A stretch of 26,369 nt of DNA. It comes from JAFAZI01 sp035501255 (lineage in GTDB: Bacteria; Actinomycetota; Actinomycetes; JAFAQI01). Positions 21,621 through 26,369 of this stretch are shown here, in pieces. Positions within the stretch are counted from its first letter, which is position 1; each line of letters starts with the position of its first letter. The notes under the pieces are model-generated. The model ran no database searches. It was not told the origin of the DNA and saw nothing but the letters and a program-made list of their open reading frames with translations. The stretch is from the NCBI GenBank assembly GCA_035501255.1, contig DATJWM010000013.1:1-26369 (forward strand), given 5' to 3'. The position numbers and the translations under genes are program-made.

Positions 21621-23222
21621 TTAGAGGGGGACGCCTTGGGGTTGGGTGAACACGCCGTGCGGGTCGTAGGTCCGGCGTACCTCGCGGAGTCGGCTGAGGT
21701 TCGTCCCCCAGTACGCCGCCGGCGGGTTGCGCAGCGTGGCGTCGGCGTAGTTCACGTAGGCACCGCCGGTCGCGTACGGCCGCAACGTGTGGTGGATCGC
21801 GGTCAGCGAGCGTCGGTTGCGGTCGAGCGGGCGGTTGGTCGCGCGGTCGCCCCACGAGGCGGTGTACTGCGCGTTGAACAGCGCGCCGCGGTGCGCCCAC
21901 GCCGTCGCATCGCCGCCGATCGCATCGATGGCGCCGCCGAGGACGTCGAACGCCGCGCCGCCCGCGCCGAGTCTCGGGTCGCGCTGGCGCGCCTCGATCG
22001 CCGTGAGCAGCGCCGAGATCCCGGAGGCCGGGATCTCGGCGGCGAAAAAGTCGGAGCCGGCGATGAAGGCCTCGCGCGGCAGCGTCCCACCGGGCGTTTC
22101 GGCGGCGACGTGGCACGCGGTGGTTGACAGTTGTGCACAACCGGCCTCGAGCATCATCGTGTCCTCGTACCCGGCGGACCGGACGTAGCGGGTACTGGGC
22201 GCGGTCGGCACCGTCGCGACCAGCCCGTCGATGGCGTGGTCGAGCGCCGCGACGCTGTCGACCATGACCGCGACCAGCGCGGCGGTCGGCCCGGCGCCGG
22301 TGTCGGTGGCCAGGAGCCGGGTGCCCGACCAGAGCGAGGCGGGTGCGGCCGGCGCCCAGCGCTGCCAGGCGGACAGGAGTGCTCCGGCCGCGTGCCATGG
22401 CCAGGTCAGATACGCGTGCGTGAGCACGCGAATGGGGTGGGTCGCGAACGTCAGCGAGGTGAGGATTCCGAAACTGCCGCCGCCCCCGCGGATCGCCCAG
22501 AACAGGTCGGGGTGCGCGCGTGCGTGGCAAGTGCGGACCTGGCCGTCCGCGGTGACCACCTCGGCCTCGACCAGGCGGTCGCTGGTCAGGCCGTAGCGCC
22601 GGGCCACGACGCCGACGCCCCCGCCGAGGGTCAGGCCCGAGATCCCGACCGTGGGGCACGATCCGGCGGGGATCGATACCCCCTTCGCGGCGAGGGCCGA
22701 GTAGACGTCGACCAGCGCCGCGCCGCCGCCGATCGTCGCGGTCCCCGCGGCGGGGTCGACCGTGACCGCCGCGATCGGCCGGAGATCGATCACGAGCCCG
22801 GTCCCGGTCGACGCGCCGAGGTAGGAGTGGCCGCCCGAGCGGATCGCGAGCGGAAGGCGGTAGCGGCGGGCGAACGCGATGCACTCCGCCACGTCGCGGC
22901 CGTCGGTGACCTCGGCAACCGCTCGGGGGTGGATCTGGTCGAACCGGGGATCGAAGAGCAGCCGGACGCGGTCGTACGTGGCGTCGCCGGGGCGGTGAAG
23001 CTGCCCGCGCAGCAGGTGGTCGAGATCCCGCCAGTCGGCCGAGGTCGGGTGGGTGCCAGGTCCCGTCGTCGGCGTACCGGACGGGTGGTTCGTCGGTGTC
23101 GACGTTCCTCGGCTGGAGCCCCCGTTCGACCCCGCGCTGCAGCCCGCGAGGACGCCCGTTGCGGCCGCACCGGCGATCAGCCCGAGCGCCCGGCGGCGGC
23201 TGACGGCGCGCGATTCGGTCAC
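21621..23222 (-). CDS. Tat-exported berberine-bridge-type FAD oxidase (lipoprotein)
   Basis: The 533-residue protein has a twin-arginine signal with SRRRALGL and a lipobox LAGC (Cys28), so it should be folded in the cytoplasm, exported by Tat and lipid-anchored. After a Gly/Ser/Thr/Pro linker comes a PCMH-type FAD domain (about 95-280) and a C-terminal BBE domain ending in NYADATLRNPPAAYWGTNL and a YDPHGVF tail. His132 (SGGHSYLG) and Cys189 (SCPTVG) sit at the spacing known for bicovalently bound FAD in berberine-bridge and gluco-oligosaccharide oxidases. It likely oxidises an alcohol or sugar with oxygen. The substrate is unknown. It stands alone, convergent to rlmB. Confidence 0.87.
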   Translation of the reverse strand: MTESRAVSRRRALGLIAGAAATGVLAGCSAGSNGGSSRGTSTPTNHPSGTPTTGPGTHPTSADWRDLDHLLRGQLHRPGDATYDRVRLLFDPRFDQIHPRAVAEVTDGRDVAECIAFARRYRLPLAIRSGGHSYLGASTGTGLVIDLRPIAAVTVDPAAGTATIGGGAALVDVYSALAAKGVSIPAGSCPTVGISGLTLGGGVGVVARRYGLTSDRLVEAEVVTADGQVRTCHARAHPDLFWAIRGGGGSFGILTSLTFATHPIRVLTHAYLTWPWHAAGALLSAWQRWAPAAPASLWSGTRLLATDTGAGPTAALVAVMVDSVAALDHAIDGLVATVPTAPSTRYVRSAGYEDTMMLEAGCAQLSTTACHVAAETPGGTLPREAFIAGSDFFAAEIPASGISALLTAIEARQRDPRLGAGGAAFDVLGGAIDAIGGDATAWAHRGALFNAQYTASWGDRATNRPLDRNRRSLTAIHHTLRPYATGGAYVNYADATLRNPPAAYWGTNLSRLREVRRTYDPHGVFTQPQGVPL

Positions 23223-23325
23223 CGTCTCAGTCTCCGATTCCTGCCCGGATGTCCCGAGGTTTCCGGGTTCGCCTCACTAGAGTCGCATCCGGCACGCCCG
23301 GTTGGTCGGACATGGGAGTCATGAC

Positions 23326-24081
23326 ATGGATCTACGAAAACTGTTCGCGGAGTTCCTCGGTACGGCGCTGCTGGTGATCATCGCGGTCGGGGTGGCCACG
23401 GAGAGTTTCGGCACCGGCTTCGCAATGTCCGGTCTGAGCCGGTCGGCCGGGGTCGTTGCGACCGCGCTCGCCTTCGGATTGGTCCTCCTCGCGCTCTGCT
23501 ACGCGTTCGGTCCGATCTCGGGCTGCCATGTCAACCCTGCCGTGACGATGGGCTTCCTCGCTGCCGGCCGGATCAAGCTCGCGGACGCGGTCGGTTACTG
23601 GATCGCGCAATTCGCCGGTGGCATCGTCGGCGCGCTCGTGTTGTGGCTGATCTTCAGCAGCTCGCCGCACTACAGCCGGACGGTCACCGGTCTCGGTACC
23701 GACGGGTGGGGTAAGCAGTCGATGCTCGGGATCAACGGTGGCAGCGCGTTCCTCGTCGAGGTGATCCTCACCGGCGTGTTCGTCTTCGTCGTACTGGCGG
23801 CGACCAGCAGGCTCGGCACCCCGGTCGCGGCCGGGCTCGCGATCGGCTTCGCGCTGACGATGGTGCACCTGGTGGGCATCCCGCTCACGGGTACGTCGGT
23901 GAACCCCGCCCGCAGCCTTGGCCCGGCCATCGTCGTCGGCGGCGAGGCGATCCGGCAGGTGTGGCTGTTCATCGTCGCGCCACTGATCGGGGGTGTTCTC
24001 GGCGCGGTCGTGTATCTGTACTCGCACGCGGAGGCGGACGACGCGGCCGAGGCGGAGCCGGCAGCGAGCGCTGCGAGCTAG
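23326..24081 (+). CDS. aqpZ: Aquaporin Z-type water channel
   Basis: The 251-residue MIP-family protein has six membrane helices and two NPA half-helices (Asn70-Pro-Ala and Asn193-Pro-Ala-Arg196). The selectivity filter residues match water-specific AqpZ: Phe near residue 50 (LAFGL), His181 (MVHL), Thr190 (GTSVNPAR) and Arg196. A water channel is therefore likelier than a glycerol facilitator. The C-terminal tail is short and acidic. ATG 23326 is chosen because GGGAG lies 7 nt upstream and the protein then begins with MDLRKLFAEFLGT, as in the family. A TAGAGT at 23278-23283 may be its -10. Confidence 0.92.
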   Translation: MDLRKLFAEFLGTALLVIIAVGVATESFGTGFAMSGLSRSAGVVATALAFGLVLLALCYAFGPISGCHVNPAVTMGFLAAGRIKLADAVGYWIAQFAGGIVGALVLWLIFSSSPHYSRTVTGLGTDGWGKQSMLGINGGSAFLVEVILTGVFVFVVLAATSRLGTPVAAGLAIGFALTMVHLVGIPLTGTSVNPARSLGPAIVVGGEAIRQVWLFIVAPLIGGVLGAVVYLYSHAEADDAAEAEPAASAAS

Positions 24082-24095
24082 CGGCCCGGCGTGAC

Positions 24096-24101
24096 TACCC
24101 T
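24096..24101 (+). promoter_or_regulatory. -10-like TACCCT before tRNA-Thr
   Basis: TACCCT lies 12 nt before the mature tRNA 5' end. No good -35 is seen. Confidence 0.35.
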
Positions 24102-24113
24102 GAACCTGCTGTC

Positions 24114-24185
24114 GCCCCGTTGGCTCAGTGGTAGAGCAGCCGCCTTGTAAGCGGCAGGTCGTCCGTTCGATCCGGACACGGGGCT
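24114..24185 (+). tRNA. tRNA-Thr (anticodon TGT)
   Basis: A full cloverleaf can be drawn. The acceptor stem GCCCCGT pairs with ACGGGGC, the D stem GCTC with GAGC, the anticodon stem GCCGC with GCGGC around loop CTTGTAA (anticodon TGT, reads ACA), and the T stem GTCCG with CGGAC around TTCGATC. The discriminator is T and the 3' CCA is not encoded. All four stems pair perfectly. Confidence 0.96.
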
Positions 24186-24227
24186 CCGATTCCCGACCCC
24201 GAGCCTGACGCTGGTGACCTTGCGCCG

Positions 24228-24252
24228 GCCGTCCCGGCGCGCCCGGGATGGC
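24228..24252 (+). terminator. GC-rich hairpin downstream of tRNA-Thr
   Basis: GCCGTCCCGG, a 5-nt loop, then CCGGGATGGC forms a 10-bp stem with one G-U pair in RNA. It lacks a U-run. It lies 43 bp after the tRNA and next to CAGGAT at 24252-24257, a possible -10 for the dehydrogenase gene, so it could end the tRNA transcript or overlap that promoter. Confidence 0.45.
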
Positions 24253-24284
24253 AGGATGGCTCGGGGCGGCGAGTAGGAGAGACG

Positions 24285-25538
24285 ATGGGTGCCCGGCAGT
24301 CGGCGTGGGAGTCGGCGCAGATTCAGTTGGCGGAGACCGTCAAACAGCTCGGGCTCGACGATGGCACCCATCAGATGCTCGCCACCCCGCGCCGCGAAAT
24401 GACAGTGAGCGTTCCGCTGCGCCGTGACGACGGGAACATCGAGGTGCTACGCGGGTACCGCGTCCAACACAACCTCTCCCGCGGCCCCTCCAAGGGCGGC
24501 ATCCGGTATCACCCCTCGACCGACATCGACGAGGTCCGCGCGCTCGCCATGTGGATGACCTGGAAGTGCGCGCTGATCGGGATCCCGTACGGCGGTGCCA
24601 AGGGCGGCGTCACGATCGATCCGCGGCTCTACAGCAAGACCGAGCTCGAACGGGTCACCCGGCGGTACGCGAGCGAGCTGTTCCCGATCATCGGTCCGGA
24701 AAAGGATGTTCCTGCGCCCGACGTCGGCACCGACGAACAGACGATGGCGTGGTTCATGGACACGTTCTCGGTGAACAAGGGCTACACGGTCACGGGCGTG
24801 GTCACCGGCAAGCCGGTGAGCGTCGGTGGCTCCGAGGGCCGCGGCGGGGCGACCAGCCGGGGGGTCATGATCACGGCGTTTGCGGCGCTTCGCGAGGCCG
24901 GCATCGACCCGCGGGACGTGACGGTCGCCGTGCAGGGGTTCGGCAAGGTTGGCGGGCTCGCCGCACAGTACCTGCACGACGCGGGCTGCAAGGTGGTCGC
25001 GGTGTCCGACGTCAAGGGCGGCGCGTACAACTCGATGGGGATGAACCCGGCGACGATGCTGCGCGACGTGCGAGCTGGCATGGAGTCGGTCGTCGGCTAT
25101 CCCGGCACGGACGAGATCACCAACGAGGAGCTGCTCGAGCTCGACGTCGACATCCTCGTTCCCGCGGCGCTGGAGAGCGTCATCCACGACGGCAACGCGG
25201 ACGCGGTGAAGGCACGCTTCGTTGTCGAGGGCGCGAACGGTCCGACCACCCCGGACGCGGACGCGATTCTCGAGGGCAAGGGCGTGGTCGTCGTACCGGA
25301 CATCCTCGCCAACTCCGGCGGCGTCGCGGTCTCCTACTTCGAATGGGTGCAGGACCTGCAGGCGTACTGGTGGAGCGAGCACGAGGTGACCGACCGGATG
25401 CAGGCCATCCTCGAGGCCGCGTACGGCGAGGTGTCCGCGCTCTCGCGCGAGCGCGGCGTGTCATTGCGCACCGCCGCGCAGATGATCGGCGTCGGACGGG
25501 TCGCCGAAGCTCACAGCCTGCGCGGGCTCTACCCGTAG
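24285..25538 (+). CDS. Glutamate dehydrogenase (Glu/Leu/Phe/Val dehydrogenase family)
   Basis: The 417-residue protein fits the hexameric GDH family, which interconverts glutamate with 2-oxoglutarate and ammonia. Visible active-site residues are Lys70 (GPSKGGIRYHP), Lys94 (WMTWKCAL), catalytic Lys106 in PYGGAKGG and Asp146 in PAPDVGT. The Rossmann domain has GFGKVG near 218, and an acidic residue ends the next strand (VVAVSDVKGG), which suggests NAD(H) preference. The C-terminal LANSGGVAVSYFEWVQDLQ region is typical. The start has AGGAG close upstream. Leucine or valine dehydrogenases are shorter, so glutamate is the best substrate call. Its 3' end overlaps the convergent helicase gene by 10 bp. 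Confidence 0.9.
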   Translation: MGARQSAWESAQIQLAETVKQLGLDDGTHQMLATPRREMTVSVPLRRDDGNIEVLRGYRVQHNLSRGPSKGGIRYHPSTDIDEVRALAMWMTWKCALIGIPYGGAKGGVTIDPRLYSKTELERVTRRYASELFPIIGPEKDVPAPDVGTDEQTMAWFMDTFSVNKGYTVTGVVTGKPVSVGGSEGRGGATSRGVMITAFAALREAGIDPRDVTVAVQGFGKVGGLAAQYLHDAGCKVVAVSDVKGGAYNSMGMNPATMLRDVRAGMESVVGYPGTDEITNEELLELDVDILVPAALESVIHDGNADAVKARFVVEGANGPTTPDADAILEGKGVVVVPDILANSGGVAVSYFEWVQDLQAYWWSEHEVTDRMQAILEAAYGEVSALSRERGVSLRTAAQMIGVGRVAEAHSLRGLYP

Positions 25539-26369
25539 GACTCGGTCCGCCGGCGCGGGCGCCGACGCCGCGGTGCAGACGGACGCGCGGGTGCCGACGT
25601 GGCCGACGGGCGCGGGGGAACGGGGGTTCCCGATTCCGCGATCCGCCGGACGGCGACGTGACCGGGGCCGACCAGGACGGAGGTCGACGTCACCTTCGCG
25701 TCGCGGTGGAGCCGGGCGACCGCGTTGGCCTGGTCCGGCTGCACCAGGGAGACCACGGTGCCTTTCGCGCCCGCACGGGCGGTCCTCCCGGAGCGGTGGA
25801 GGTAGTCCTTCGGGCCGTTCGGCGGGTCGAAATGTACGACGAGGTCGACATCGTCGACGTGGATGCCGCGGGCTGCGACGTCGGTCGCGACCAGGACGCG
25901 AGGATGCCCGGCGGCGAAGCCGGCGAGGGCTCGCTGCCGGGCGTTCTGCGCGAGGTTGCCGTGAATCGCCGCGGCGTCGGCGCCCAACCTGGACAGTTGC
26001 TTCGCGAGCCGATCCGCGCCGTGCTTGGTCCGGACGAAGACGAGCGTCCGGCCGGGTCGGCTGGCGATCTCCGCAGTGACCGCGACCTTGTCGGTGTGAT
26101 CGAGACGGAACAGGTGGTGGTCCATGGACTCGACCGGCGAGGCGGCGGCCGCGACCGCGTGAACCGCGGGGTCGGTGAGGTAGGCGCGGACCAAGCGGTC
26201 GACGCCGCGGTCGAGGGTCGCGGAGAACAGCAGCCGCTGTCCGCCGGCCGGGACGTCGTCGAGCAGCCGGGTGACCGCAGGCAGGAACCCGAGGTCCGCC
26301 ATGTGGTCCGCCTCGTCAAGTACGGCGATTGACACCTCGGACAGCGAGCACGCCCCGCGGTCGATCAGG
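25529..26369 (-). CDS. DEAD-box RNA helicase, C-terminal part (cut by the window edge)
   Basis: About 280 C-terminal residues are visible; the frame stays open to the last base, so the N-terminus with the Q motif and Walker A lies off the window. Present are motif II VLDEADHMADLGF, motif III SAT (LLFSATLD), motif IV LVFVRTKHGADRL, motif V VATDVAARGIHV and motif VI YLHRSGRTARAG. Conserved core motifs end at about 65 residues before the stop. The tail is a disordered, Pro-, Arg- and Ser-rich stretch with basic clusters, usual for RNA-binding tails. It probably unwinds structured RNA in ribosome assembly or decay (RhlE/DeaD type). The GTG at 26335 is internal, not the start. Confidence 0.92.
   Translation of the reverse strand, partial: LIDRGACSLSEVSIAVLDEADHMADLGFLPAVTRLLDDVPAGGQRLLFSATLDRGVDRLVRAYLTDPAVHAVAAAASPVESMDHHLFRLDHTDKVAVTAEIASRPGRTLVFVRTKHGADRLAKQLSRLGADAAAIHGNLAQNARQRALAGFAAGHPRVLVATDVAARGIHVDDVDLVVHFDPPNGPKDYLHRSGRTARAGAKGTVVSLVQPDQANAVARLHRDAKVTSTSVLVGPGHVAVRRIAESGTPVPPRPSATSAPARPSAPRRRRPRRRTESYG

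Noticed and set aside
22131..23324. Plus-strand open frame opposite the FAD oxidase gene
   Set aside because: Shadow frame of Gly/Arg/Asp-rich composition; the minus-strand frame has a Tat signal, FAD motifs and a BBE tail.

Overview
The window is about 70% G+C and reads as chromosomal core and near-core DNA of a mycothiol-making actinomycete. The evidence is MshA, CarD, an XRE regulator beside an HbhA-like protein, and an RsiG-type c-di-GMP anti-sigma protein. Dense coding, many GTG starts, ATGA/GTGA stop-start overlaps and leaderless-looking promoters fit the same group. A Frankia/Sporichthya/Jatrophihabitans-like or mycobacterial-order lineage is my guess; the genus cannot be read from this sequence. 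I see no prophage, insertion sequence, CRISPR array or toxin-antitoxin cassette.

Layout. 1-203 is the upstream region of a leftward gene that lies off the window. 204-3683 (+) holds a BKACE-family enzyme overlapping rsiG, an XRE regulator, an HbhA-like protein and an M50 membrane protease. 3680-5464 holds a VOC protein divergent from an orphan ABC ATPase, then a CopD-like membrane protein. 5486-7075 (-) is an exported protein with three copies of a C-x25-C domain. 7196-9060 (+) is an AlaX-type editing protein coupled to a phosphodiesterase. 9058-9177 is a four-unit 30-bp palindromic tandem repeat. 9178-11106 (-) is a three-gene operon: SDR, unknown helical protein, maleylpyruvate-isomerase-like protein. 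11147-11257 is an inverted-repeat element. 11340-13851 (+) is mshA-ybjN-gpmA. 13890-16231 (-) holds a lipoprotein, a UbiA prenyltransferase and a membrane-anchored thioredoxin-like protein. 16427-21542 (+) is carD, a PIN/TRAM (YacL-like) gene, ispF, a lipoprotein, cysS and rlmB; ispD is missing from its usual place. 21552-21614 is a second palindromic element. The right end holds a Tat-exported FAD oxidase (-), aqpZ, tRNA-Thr(UGU), a glutamate dehydrogenase and the 3' part of a DEAD-box helicase gene (-, cut by the window edge).

How the genes work together. Mycothiol synthesis (mshA), cysteinyl-tRNA supply (cysS), isoprenoid precursors (ispF, with UbiA as a possible consumer) and rRNA transcription and maturation (carD, rlmB) are housekeeping. 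RsiG suggests that c-di-GMP controls a WhiG-type sigma factor encoded elsewhere.

The most unusual material is the set of palindromic repeats in intergenic gaps, two of which share a 12-bp core; a recurring [C/T]ANNNT hexamer 6-8 nt before the start codon at twelve genes; and the three-domain exported cysteine protein, whose family I do not recognise.
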